A DNA stretch of 5,401 nt from Chloroflexota bacterium (GCA_024276255.1 JAJRXO010000187.1:1-5401); one strand, 5' to 3'. Counted from the first letter of the stretch, positions 1 through 5,332 are shown. The notes: generated by a model not told the origin, from the sequence alone. Translations and numbers: made by a program.

Positions 1-312
1 CTGCAGCAGATCGAGGATAGCGAGATGCTCGCGTGTCTGGGGCATCACACCCTCGTCGGCAGCCACCACCAGCAGGGTGGCATCAACCCCACCTACGCCG
101 GCCAGCATATTTTTTATGAAGTCGATATGTCCGGGCACATCGACGATGCCTACCGCCTCGCCCGACGGCAGATCGATCCAGGCAAAGCCGAGATCAATGG
201 TCATGCCACGGGCCTTTTCTTCACGCAAACGGTCGGGGTCGATGCCGGAAAGAGCCCGCACCAGCATAGACTTGCCGTGATCGACATGTCCGGCGGTGGC
301 GATAACTTTCAT
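1..312 (-). CDS. selB: Selenocysteine-specific elongation factor SelB, N-terminal part (runs off left edge)
   Basis: SelB is the GTPase that replaces EF-Tu for selenocysteine: it carries Sec-tRNA(Sec) to the ribosome at UGA codons followed by a SECIS hairpin. The 104 codons visible cover the start of the GTPase domain. The G1 P-loop GHVDHGKS is at residues 8-15, the switch I segment RGMTIDLGFAW at 35-45, and the G3 motif DVPGH at 58-62, followed by MLAGVGGVDATLLVVAADEG (69-88) and QTREHLAIL (92-100). RGMTIDLGFA and the MLAGVGG stretch are typical of SelB rather than EF-Tu or IF2, which is why I name it. Full SelB is usually about 600 residues or more, so the G4/G5 motifs, later beta-barrels and C-terminal winged helices that bind SECIS lie outside the window. 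The ATG lies 3 bases after the stop of the coiled-coil gene. No clear Shine-Dalgarno precedes it, so translation is probably coupled to the upstream gene. Confidence 0.9.
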   Translation of the reverse strand, partial: MKVIATAGHVDHGKSMLVRALSGIDPDRLREEKARGMTIDLGFAWIDLPSGEAVGIVDVPGHIDFIKNMLAGVGGVDATLLVVAADEGVMPQTREHLAILDLLQ

Positions 313-315
313 GGT

Positions 316-1536
316 TTAGCTGACGGGAGTAATCTTGTCGGTAAAGATTTTGTTGATTTTGTCACGGCGAACCGCGATATCCCGCAGGTTTTGCAGCCAT
401 TCCTGACCGGCGTTCAGTTGCGCCTCGGTTTGTGCCTGCATGGTTTGCCATAGAAGATTGGACAGTTCCTGCAAGGCGTTGATCTCCTGCTCGATACGAG
501 GAAGCAGTGAATCTATGCGGCTGTTTACTTTGTCCTGCTGGTCCCAGTGGAATTGCCATTCCAGCAATTGTTTTTTCCAGCGTTTTTCGTTTTCAGCTGT
601 GAAGTTTTTCAGCTCTTTGCGTTGCCGTTCTTCGGCCAGGCGCTGCAATTCGGCGACCTGATTCTGTTCGGACTGTATCTGTTCGCGGAATTGTTGCAGG
701 GCGGTCAGGGCCTGGCGTGTTTTTTCAAAGGTGAGAGCGAAGTCACGCAATTGCTGCTGTTGCGTCTGCATGGCTTCCTGATTGGCCGTGAACGTGGCTT
801 CCCATTCTTTCATCTGCCGCTGGCGATCGGCATCGGCCAGTTTAAGCGATTCGATGAACTGAGCCTGCCCCCGCTCCATATCCTCCACGGTGGTGGAAAT
901 GACTTTGAGCGCGCTTTCGATGCGCTGCTGCTTTTGTTCCAGCACCTGCATCTTACTGACGATGGATTCGACCCGCTTGAAGAGATCGATGGTCTCCTGC
1001 TGTACCTGAGCCAGGCGTTTATTGTCGTAATCGCGCTGTTCGAGGATGTAGGAAAGGTTGCGAGTGCGCTGTTCCAATGATTTTGAAAGTTCCGTGACTT
1101 CCTGACGCAGGCCCAGGGTAATTTCACCCAAGCGTTGTTCTTCGGCCTTACGCATGGTTAAAGCTTCGTCGATTTCACGCAGGTGCCCCAATTGTTTACG
1201 GACCTCGGCCAGTTCACGGGCGTAGCCCTCCCGATCTGTCATGCGGGAGCGTTCGAATTCGCGGCGCGCCTTGGCATTCTCTTCTTTCTGAGCGTCGATC
1301 ATCAGGGCGACTTCGTTGCGCAGGTTTTGCAGGGCCTGTTCCATCTGGCTCAGTTGGCCCAGTTTCATATTGGCCGTGACAAGTTGGGCCTCGAGTTGCT
1401 GGATACGACGAGCCTGATCCTGGGCTTCATTTGTCTGGTTATCGATACGTTGTTGTAGTTTGGTGAGCTCCGCCCGGTCTCGACGGTGTTGTTCGTCGAG
1501 CCAGGTTACCATTTGGGCAAGTTGGGTGTTGTCCAT
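316..1536 (-). CDS. Coiled-coil protein of unknown function, upstream of selB in the same operon
   Basis: I do not recognise this 406-residue protein as a named family. It is almost entirely charged and glutamine-rich helix. There is no proline in residues 1-345 (only P346 and P404), no cysteine, and no signal peptide or membrane segment, so it should be a soluble cytoplasmic rod. Coiled-coil character is strongest around residues 16-100, 105-240 and 255-315, where Leu/Ile/Met recur among Glu, Gln, Lys and Arg. Near the C-terminus a Trp-rich patch (W320, W327, W331, then W363 and W380) suggests a helical packing or interaction surface. The start is supported by AAAGGTGG on the minus strand at 1541-1548, just before the ATG, and by an extended -10 promoter further up. 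The stop is 3 bases from the selB ATG, so the two are almost certainly co-transcribed. Resemblance to SMC, myosin-like or tail-fibre proteins in a search would be expected from composition alone and should not be taken as function. Confidence 0.85.
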   Translation of the reverse strand: MDNTQLAQMVTWLDEQHRRDRAELTKLQQRIDNQTNEAQDQARRIQQLEAQLVTANMKLGQLSQMEQALQNLRNEVALMIDAQKEENAKARREFERSRMTDREGYARELAEVRKQLGHLREIDEALTMRKAEEQRLGEITLGLRQEVTELSKSLEQRTRNLSYILEQRDYDNKRLAQVQQETIDLFKRVESIVSKMQVLEQKQQRIESALKVISTTVEDMERGQAQFIESLKLADADRQRQMKEWEATFTANQEAMQTQQQQLRDFALTFEKTRQALTALQQFREQIQSEQNQVAELQRLAEERQRKELKNFTAENEKRWKKQLLEWQFHWDQQDKVNSRIDSLLPRIEQEINALQELSNLLWQTMQAQTEAQLNAGQEWLQNLRDIAVRRDKINKIFTDKITPVS

Positions 1537-1540
1537 GCGT

Positions 1541-1548
1541 CCACCTTT
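1541..1548 (-). promoter_or_regulatory. Ribosome binding site of the coiled-coil gene
   Basis: The minus strand reads AAAGGTGG here, ending 4 bases before the ATG at 1536, with the AAAGG core 7 bases away. This supports that ATG as the start and gives the coiled-coil/selB operon its only recognisable Shine-Dalgarno. Confidence 0.7.
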
Positions 1549-1576
1549 GGGATAATAGGAGATTAGGGCGAGAATG

Positions 1577-1585
1577 ATTATAACA
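1577..1585 (-). promoter_or_regulatory. Extended -10 promoter for the coiled-coil/selB operon
   Basis: Read on the minus strand this is TGT followed by TATAAT, a perfect -10 hexamer with the TGn extension. No good -35 hexamer is found 16-18 bp upstream, as is common for extended -10 promoters. Transcription would begin near 1570 and leave a leader of about 34 nt before the ATG at 1536. Confidence 0.6.
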
Positions 1586-1752
1586 CAGACTTACCCCATC
1601 GCGGATGCGGCCAGGGGCTTTCGCTCGCCGGGGACATGCCCGAAATGCTGGGATCACATCTTCCCGCTCCCTTTACATTGCCTGGCGCCCTACTTGCCGT
1701 CGTTTGCCGGCGAGGCAGCTGGGTTGTGACTGTTTTGGTGATAAAATTGTGT
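1586..1752. other. Gene-free spacer between the two divergent promoters
   Basis: This stretch separates the minus-strand promoter from the plus-strand promoter. I see no convincing gene, tRNA or riboswitch in it. Open frames crossing it have no ribosome binding site and no recognisable protein. An 8-bp inverted repeat (CTCGCCGG at 1624-1631 and its complement at 1707-1714) is present but is GC-rich and widely spaced. Confidence 0.5.
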
Positions 1753-1781
1753 TTGACGTCGGCAGGGGTCGTCGTTATAAT
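1753..1781 (+). promoter_or_regulatory. Sigma-70-type promoter of the fadD-like gene
   Basis: TTGACG at 1753-1758 is a -35 hexamer with one mismatch to consensus. TATAAT at 1776-1781 is a perfect -10. The spacer is exactly 17 bp. Transcription would start near 1788, giving a leader of about 126 nt before the ATG at 1914. This is one of the best-matching promoter sequences in the window and points to a housekeeping sigma factor, with possible repression through the dyad that overlaps the -10. Confidence 0.8.
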
Positions 1782-1803
1782 CATGAACGGGTGCATGATT
1801 CTA
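1776..1803. promoter_or_regulatory. 28-bp dyad overlapping the fadD -10 and start site, candidate operator
   Basis: The left arm TATAATCATG (1776-1785) and right arm CATGATTCTA (1794-1803) are inverted complements at 9 of 10 positions. The inner 7 bp (AATCATG/CATGATT) match perfectly around an 8-bp centre. The left arm contains the -10 hexamer and the predicted transcription start (about 1788) falls in the centre, so a dimer bound here would block RNA polymerase. Acyl-CoA synthetase genes are commonly controlled by acyl-CoA-sensing repressors (FadR types of the TetR or GntR families). Which regulator, if any, binds here cannot be told from the sequence. Confidence 0.5.
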
Positions 1804-1838
1804 CACGCATCGACAAGTGGTTGTAACGGAGCCACGAT

Positions 1839-1863
1839 GATCCGTCGCTATGATCTACGGGTC
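1839..1863 (+). other. Small hairpin in the fadD leader
   Basis: GATCCGT (1839-1845) can pair with ACGGGTC (1857-1863), giving 7 pairs including one G-U wobble and an 11-nt loop, within the predicted 5' leader. It has no U tract and lies about 35 nt before the Shine-Dalgarno, so it is not a terminator. I see no known riboswitch architecture around it. Confidence 0.3.
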
Positions 1864-1898
1864 GATGGAGCCAAGTTACATTTTTTCACCATACGGCC

Positions 1899-1906
1899 AA
1901 AGGAGG
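1899..1906 (+). promoter_or_regulatory. Perfect Shine-Dalgarno of the fadD-like gene
   Basis: AAAGGAGG lies 7 bases before the ATG at 1914. It is a full-strength match to the anti-Shine-Dalgarno and decides the start codon. Confidence 0.9.
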
Positions 1907-1913
1907 CGGTACC

Positions 1914-3653
1914 ATGGACAAACCCTGGCTGAAGAATTACGAACAAGGTGTTCCGGCATCATTGAGCTACCCGGAGACCTCGATTTGGGGCTTGCTGGCA
2001 CCTTCGTTTCGGGAGTATGCCGGTAACAAGGCACTGACGATGACCCTGCGTTATTTGCCCTTGGGCCTGAAAATTGGCGTTTCGATGACATATCGGCAAC
2101 TGGAGGATCGGGTGAACCGTCTGGCTACGGCCCTGGCAGGGATGGGAGTGAAGAAGGGCGATCGGGTCGCTATTCAGACGCCAAATTCCCCGGGCGGCGT
2201 GATTGGTTTTCTGGCAGCCACGCGCATTGGCGCTATTGTGGTCAATACAAATCCCATTTACACACCGCGGGAGATGCGGCATCAGTTTCAGGATTCGGGA
2301 GCGGAGACGATTATCATCTGGAATGAATTGTATCCGAAGTTGCAGGAAATCTATGATGAGACGAACATCAAGAATGTGGTCGTGTATAATCTGAACGATT
2401 TTATGGGCTGGCCCTTTGCGGGACTGGTGAAGAGCGCCAGGGAAAAAGAAGGGGGCTGGGTGGATGTGCCGGAGGGGAATGGGGTCTATCAGATGACTTC
2501 GCTCATGGCCAGCAACCCGCCGCACCCGCCTGAAGTGACGATTGATCCGAATGATGTGGCGCTGTTTCAGTACACGGGGGGCACGACAGGGGTGCCCAAG
2601 GCTGCCATGCTGAGCCATCGCAACCTGGTGGCCAATATCCTGCAATGCCAGGCGTGGTTGACCGATTTGACGCCGGGCCAGGAGAAGTTCATGGGGGCGA
2701 TCCCCTTCTTCCATGTGTTTGGCATGACGGTAGCCATGCTTTTGGGCCTGAAGTCGGCGGGAGAGGTGTTTGTGGTGCCCAATCCCCGTGATATCAGCTT
2801 CGTGATGGAGCAGATTTCGCGGGAGGGTTGCACTGTTTATCCGGGCGTGCCAGCGATGTACATCGGGATCATCAATCATCCTGATGTGGGCAAATACAAT
2901 TTGCATTCCATCAAAGCTTGCATTTCAGGGGCGGCGCCATTGCCGGTGGAGGTGCAAAAGCGTTTTGAGGAACTGACCGGAGGTCATCTGCGCGAGGGAT
3001 ATGGCCTGACTGAAGCGGCCCCGGTGACGCATGCGAACCCCATTCGCGGAGAATCACGGGCGGGCTCGATCGGTTTACCGTTCCCGGACGTGGAGGCCCG
3101 GATCGTGTCGCTGGAGCCGGATGCCGAGGGCAAGCGCCAGGTTTTACCGGTGGGAGAGGCCGGTGAATTGGCGATTCGCGGGCCGCAGGTGATGGTGGGT
3201 TACTGGAACAAGCCCGAGGAAACAAAGGTCACGAAGGATGAGGAGGGGTGGCTGTATACGGGCGATATCGCCAAGATGGATGAGGATGGTTATTTCTATA
3301 TTGTAGATCGCAAAAAGGACTTGATCATTGCTTCGGGTTACAATATCGTGCCCCGCGAGGTGGAAGAGGTGCTGTTCGAGCATCCCAAAGTGCTGGAGGC
3401 GGTGGTGGCTGGTGTGCCGCACGAGAAGCGCGGAGAGACCGTCAAGGCGTATGTGGTGTTGAAAGAGGGCGAGCAGGCCACGGCCGAGGAGATTATTGAG
3501 TTCTGCAAGCAGAACCTGGCCCCGTACAAGGTCCCCAAGCTGGTGGAATTCCGTTCGGAATTACCCAAGTCGATGGTAGGAAAATTCCTGCGCCGTGTGC
3601 TGGTGGAGGAGGAGAAACAGAAGCTGGCGGCCCGGCAGCAGGCCGAAGAGTAG
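1914..3653 (+). CDS. fadD: Long-chain fatty acid-CoA ligase (acyl-CoA synthetase), complete
   Basis: This enzyme activates a fatty acid with ATP and CoA through an acyl-adenylate, feeding beta-oxidation or lipid synthesis. It is a 579-residue ANL-superfamily (AMP-binding) protein of normal length for FadD (E. coli FadD is 561). Motifs appear in order: phosphate-binding loop YTGGTTGVPK at 220-229; GYGLTE at 362-367; GELAIRGPQVMVGYW at 417-431; YTGD at 448-451, with D451 the expected ribose-binding Asp; VDRKKDLI at 464-471, with the domain hinge at D465; SGYNIVPREVE at 474-484; and PKSMVGKFLRR at 551-561, with K557 the expected adenylation Lys. All catalytic residues appear present. The N-terminus PWLKNYEQGVP resembles bacterial long-chain ligases. 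Chain length is not readable from sequence, so medium-chain or other carboxylate substrates remain possible. It is transcribed alone, with its own promoter upstream and an intrinsic terminator 18 nt after the TAG stop. Confidence 0.92.
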   Translation: MDKPWLKNYEQGVPASLSYPETSIWGLLAPSFREYAGNKALTMTLRYLPLGLKIGVSMTYRQLEDRVNRLATALAGMGVKKGDRVAIQTPNSPGGVIGFLAATRIGAIVVNTNPIYTPREMRHQFQDSGAETIIIWNELYPKLQEIYDETNIKNVVVYNLNDFMGWPFAGLVKSAREKEGGWVDVPEGNGVYQMTSLMASNPPHPPEVTIDPNDVALFQYTGGTTGVPKAAMLSHRNLVANILQCQAWLTDLTPGQEKFMGAIPFFHVFGMTVAMLLGLKSAGEVFVVPNPRDISFVMEQISREGCTVYPGVPAMYIGIINHPDVGKYNLHSIKACISGAAPLPVEVQKRFEELTGGHLREGYGLTEAAPVTHANPIRGESRAGSIGLPFPDVEARIVSLEPDAEGKRQVLPVGEAGELAIRGPQVMVGYWNKPEETKVTKDEEGWLYTGDIAKMDEDGYFYIVDRKKDLIIASGYNIVPREVEEVLFEHPKVLEAVVAGVPHEKRGETVKAYVVLKEGEQATAEEIIEFCKQNLAPYKVPKLVEFRSELPKSMVGKFLRRVLVEEEKQKLAARQQAEE

Positions 3654-3671
3654 ACTGCAGACGTATCACAG

Positions 3672-3714
3672 TGGTGCGCCTTCATGAATCTTCATCAAGG
3701 CGCACCATGTTTTT
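3672..3714 (+). terminator. Intrinsic terminator of the fadD-like gene, overlapping the convergent gene's 3' end
   Basis: TGGTGCGCCTT (3672-3682) and AAGGCGCACCA (3697-3707) form a perfect 11-bp stem. After a single C-C mismatch the stem continues inward as ATGA/TCAT with a 4-nt loop. TTTTT follows at 3710-3714 on the plus strand, as expected for factor-independent termination of fadD. On the minus strand no T tract follows the hairpin, so it is probably not a good terminator for the convergent gene. The right arm lies inside the last codons of that gene and the left arm reaches its stop codon. Confidence 0.8.
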
Positions 3715-4965
3715 ATGCCAGTTTTGTAAGGCCTGCTCGAGATCGGCGATGATATCTTCGACGTTTTCGATGCCAACGGAGAGCCGCACAAAGCCATCGG
3801 TGAGGCCGGTTTTCAGGCGTTCGGCGGCGGGCACGGGGGCATGGGTCATGCTGGCCGGATGTTCGATCAGTGTATCGACATTGCCCAGGCTGACGGCCAG
3901 GGTGGCCAGGCGCACGTGGTTCATGAGGGCCACGCCGGCGTCATAGCCGCCCTTGAGCTCAAAGGATATCATGCCGCCGAAGCCGTTGATCATCTGGCGT
4001 TTGGCGATGGCATGGCCAGGATGCGAAGGCAGGCCGGGGTAGTGCACGCGCGCGATCTGGGGTTGTTCTTGTAGCCAGCGGGCGATGGTCATGGCGTTTC
4101 CGGCATGGCGCTGCATGCGCAATTCGAATGTCTTGAGGCCAATGTTGCCCAGCCAGGTGTCGAAGGGGCTGGGGGTCGGCCCCATGACTCGCAGCATCAT
4201 TGCCACACTCTCTTTGGGGGCGGTCATGTATTGGCGTTGCGTGCTGACAATGGCGCCGCCGATGAGCAGGCCGTGGCCGGTGAGATATTTGGTGGTGGAA
4301 TGGATCACCACTTCACACCCCAGGCTGAGGGGGCGCTGGTGATAGGGCGTGGCAAAGGTGTTATCCACCATCACCCAGGCCTGATGGGTGTGGGCGATCT
4401 CGCAGACGGCGGCGATGTCGATGATGGCCATGGTGGGGTTGGCCGGGGTTTCGATGTAGGCGAGCGCAGCATGGGGATGCCGGGCAAAGGCGCTCTGCCA
4501 TCCCGCGGGAGAGATGTCGTCGACCCAAACGGTGTTGATGTGCAGGCGGGGGGCGATCTCGTTGAAGAAACGATAGGCGTTGCCGTAGAGGTGGCGTTGG
4601 GTGATGACGGTGTCGCCGGCCTGTACGCGAGCTAAAATGGCCATGCTGATGGCTGCCATGCCAGAGGCGGTGACGTGGCCGAATACGATTTCTTCGGGTG
4701 CCTGCTGAGGCTGGTTGCGGATCAGGTCCAGGCCTTCGAGATAGGCGATCTTTCGTGCCAGTTGGGTGGCGTTTGGGTGCCCGCCGCGGGCGTAAATGTA
4801 GCCGCTCTCTTCACCGGCAAACACGCGCCCGGCGGTTTCCGTATCGGCAAAACTGAAGGTGGAGTTTTGGTAGATGGGGGTGATGTGGGCGTGCCGGGGA
4901 TTATCGCCTTCCTGGTAGTGGGTGACGATGGTGCCCAGACCGGCATGGGGAGAAAGCTGTGTCAT
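3682..4965 (-). CDS. PLP-dependent trans-sulfuration enzyme (cystathionine gamma-synthase / methionine gamma-lyase / O-acetylhomoserine sulfhydrylase family)
   Basis: This 427-residue protein belongs to the Cys/Met metabolism PLP family, cytoplasmic fold-type I enzymes that make or break C-S bonds of homocysteine, cystathionine or methionine. Visible landmarks: ITPIYQNSTF at 28-37; the Y58-x-R60 pair that contacts the neighbouring subunit's PLP phosphate; Y127 in HLYGNAYRFF, which stacks on PLP; D201 in MVDNTFATP, which pairs with the pyridine nitrogen; the Schiff-base K226 in HSTTKYLTGHG; SLGNVDTLIEHPASMTH at 359-375; and R394 in VRLSVGIE, which binds the substrate carboxylate. By hand alignment the methionine gamma-lyase Cys two residues after the stacking Tyr is N129, and its Lys-Asp pair is replaced by L258-R259. 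I therefore favour a synthase or sulfhydrylase over a true lyase, but cannot decide. Family length is near 400 residues; the excess is an insert around 81-92 and about 10 C-terminal residues. The start is set by AGGAG 5 bases upstream. Confidence 0.88.
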   Translation of the reverse strand: MTQLSPHAGLGTIVTHYQEGDNPRHAHITPIYQNSTFSFADTETAGRVFAGEESGYIYARGGHPNATQLARKIAYLEGLDLIRNQPQQAPEEIVFGHVTASGMAAISMAILARVQAGDTVITQRHLYGNAYRFFNEIAPRLHINTVWVDDISPAGWQSAFARHPHAALAYIETPANPTMAIIDIAAVCEIAHTHQAWVMVDNTFATPYHQRPLSLGCEVVIHSTTKYLTGHGLLIGGAIVSTQRQYMTAPKESVAMMLRVMGPTPSPFDTWLGNIGLKTFELRMQRHAGNAMTIARWLQEQPQIARVHYPGLPSHPGHAIAKRQMINGFGGMISFELKGGYDAGVALMNHVRLATLAVSLGNVDTLIEHPASMTHAPVPAAERLKTGLTDGFVRLSVGIENVEDIIADLEQALQNWHKNMVRLDEDS

Positions 4966-4970
4966 GGGTG

Positions 4971-4975
4971 CTCCT
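4971..4975 (-). promoter_or_regulatory. Ribosome binding site of the trans-sulfuration enzyme gene
   Basis: The minus strand reads AGGAG here, 5 bases before the ATG at 4965. This supports that start codon. Confidence 0.75.
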
Positions 4976-4985
4976 GTTTCGTAAA

Positions 4986-5020
4986 TAGTCGATAGTCCTC
5001 AGTCCAGCGTCTTTAGTCCG
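4986..5020. repeat. Heptameric imperfect tandem repeat, five units
   Basis: Five consecutive 7-bp units run without a gap: TAGTCGA, TAGTCCT, CAGTCCA, GCGTCTT, TAGTCCG. GTC at unit positions 3-5 is invariant. The array sits immediately upstream of the ribosome binding site of the PLP enzyme gene and would lie in its leader. Heptameric short tandem repeats are known from cyanobacterial intergenic regions (STRR elements); whether this belongs to a genome-wide family cannot be seen from one copy. Confidence 0.6.
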
Positions 5021-5084
5021 ACGCCAGCGCGCAAGGCGTCCGGCTGATAGACATCCCACGCCGGCGCGGCCGGAGGAAGATAAA

Positions 5085-5129
5085 ATCAGAATGATCTGCG
5101 AAAATCTGCGTGCATCAGCGTTATCTGCG
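5085..5129. repeat. ATCTGCG-type tandem repeat with about 10-bp period
   Basis: Five units begin at 5085, 5094, 5104, 5114 and 5123. The first reads ATCAGA; the others read ATCTGCG, ATCTGCG, ATCAGCG, ATCTGCG, each separated by 2-3 variable bases. The array continues into a degenerate GCATTTTCATCGG tail. Similar ATCTGCG strings recur between genes in several bacterial phyla, so this is probably a dispersed intergenic repeat and not coding. Confidence 0.6.
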
Positions 5130-5241
5130 TCCGCATTTTCATCGGTAATGGCGCCAGCCCGCTTGCCGGTGGACTACTTTTTAGAGGTATGGTCGATTGT
5201 CAACGATGAAGGCGCCCGGAAGCGGCATTCACGTTCCCGGC

Positions 5242-5286
5242 AAAGAAACGGCAGGGCGGATGCCGGTGAAGGTATCCCACCCTGCC
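5242..5286 (-). terminator. Intrinsic terminator of the right-edge gene
   Basis: On the minus strand GGCAGGG (5286-5280) pairs with CCCTGCC (5256-5250). The stem is extended inward by GGAT/ATCC after a small internal loop, leaving about a 12-nt loop. GTTTCTTT follows at 5249-5242. It lies 46 nt after the TAA of the gene entering from the right edge, so it is placed to end that transcript. The T tract is interrupted, so efficiency may be moderate. Confidence 0.6.
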
Positions 5287-5332
5287 AGATCGGAAAGATG
5301 AAAGCATTGATGAAACGACTGTAAAAGGGGGC

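Larger units (their letters stand above)
4966..5332. other. Gene-free region upstream of the trans-sulfuration enzyme gene
   Basis: This 367-bp stretch holds the ribosome binding site, two tandem repeats, a possible pair of competing hairpins (5007-5040) and the terminator of the gene entering from the right. I see no convincing promoter for the PLP enzyme: TTGACA on the minus strand at 5198-5203 has no acceptable -10 at 16-19 bp. The minus strand shows no SAM-I, T-box or cobalamin riboswitch core that I can recognise. A 77-codon plus-strand frame from 5091 begins inside the repeat, has no Shine-Dalgarno, and is not credible as a gene. Confidence 0.55.

Noticed and set aside
547..1080. A 177-codon plus-strand frame opposite the coiled-coil gene
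   Set aside because: Its Leu/Phe-rich translation is what the complement of Gln/Glu/Lys codons yields. It has no start signals and no promoter.
1624..1714. Widely spaced inverted repeat CTCGCCGG/CCGGCGAG between the divergent promoters
   Set aside because: Eight GC-rich bases 75 bp apart are plausible by chance at this composition, and the repeat is not placed relative to either promoter.
1636..1932. A 98-codon plus-strand frame across the fadD promoter
   Set aside because: It spans the promoter, the operator-like dyad and the leader, overlaps the real fadD start in another frame, and lacks a ribosome binding site.
1959..2906. A 315-codon open frame on the minus strand inside fadD
   Set aside because: It lies wholly antisense to a gene with complete ANL-family motifs, its translation is rich in His and Arg without recognisable domains, and no ribosome binding site precedes it. 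Long antisense frames are common in GC-rich genes.
3660..3684. Recoding of the PLP enzyme's TGA stop as selenocysteine, given selB in the genome
   Set aside because: The codons after the TGA show no SECIS-like hairpin at the expected distance, the protein is already longer than its family norm, and reading on would run into fadD antisense sequence.
4105..4635. A 176-codon plus-strand frame opposite the PLP enzyme gene
   Set aside because: Its Gly/Val/Asp-rich translation without motifs is antisense to conserved catalytic segments of a clear PLP enzyme.
5175..5203. Promoter for the PLP enzyme based on TTGACA at 5198-5203 (minus strand)
   Set aside because: The -35 is perfect, but at spacers of 16-19 bp the candidate -10 hexamers (AAAAGT, AAAGTA, AAGTAG, AGTAGT) match consensus poorly. 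A TAAAAA at 14 bp spacing is too close.
5091..5324. A possible small plus-strand gene of 77 codons
   Set aside because: It starts inside the ATCTGCG repeat, has no Shine-Dalgarno, passes through the minus-strand terminator, and its translation looks like random basic sequence.
4966..5332. SAM, T-box or cobalamin riboswitch upstream of the sulfur amino acid enzyme
   Set aside because: I read the minus strand for the conserved cores of these classes and found none; the hairpins present fit a terminator and repeat sequence better.
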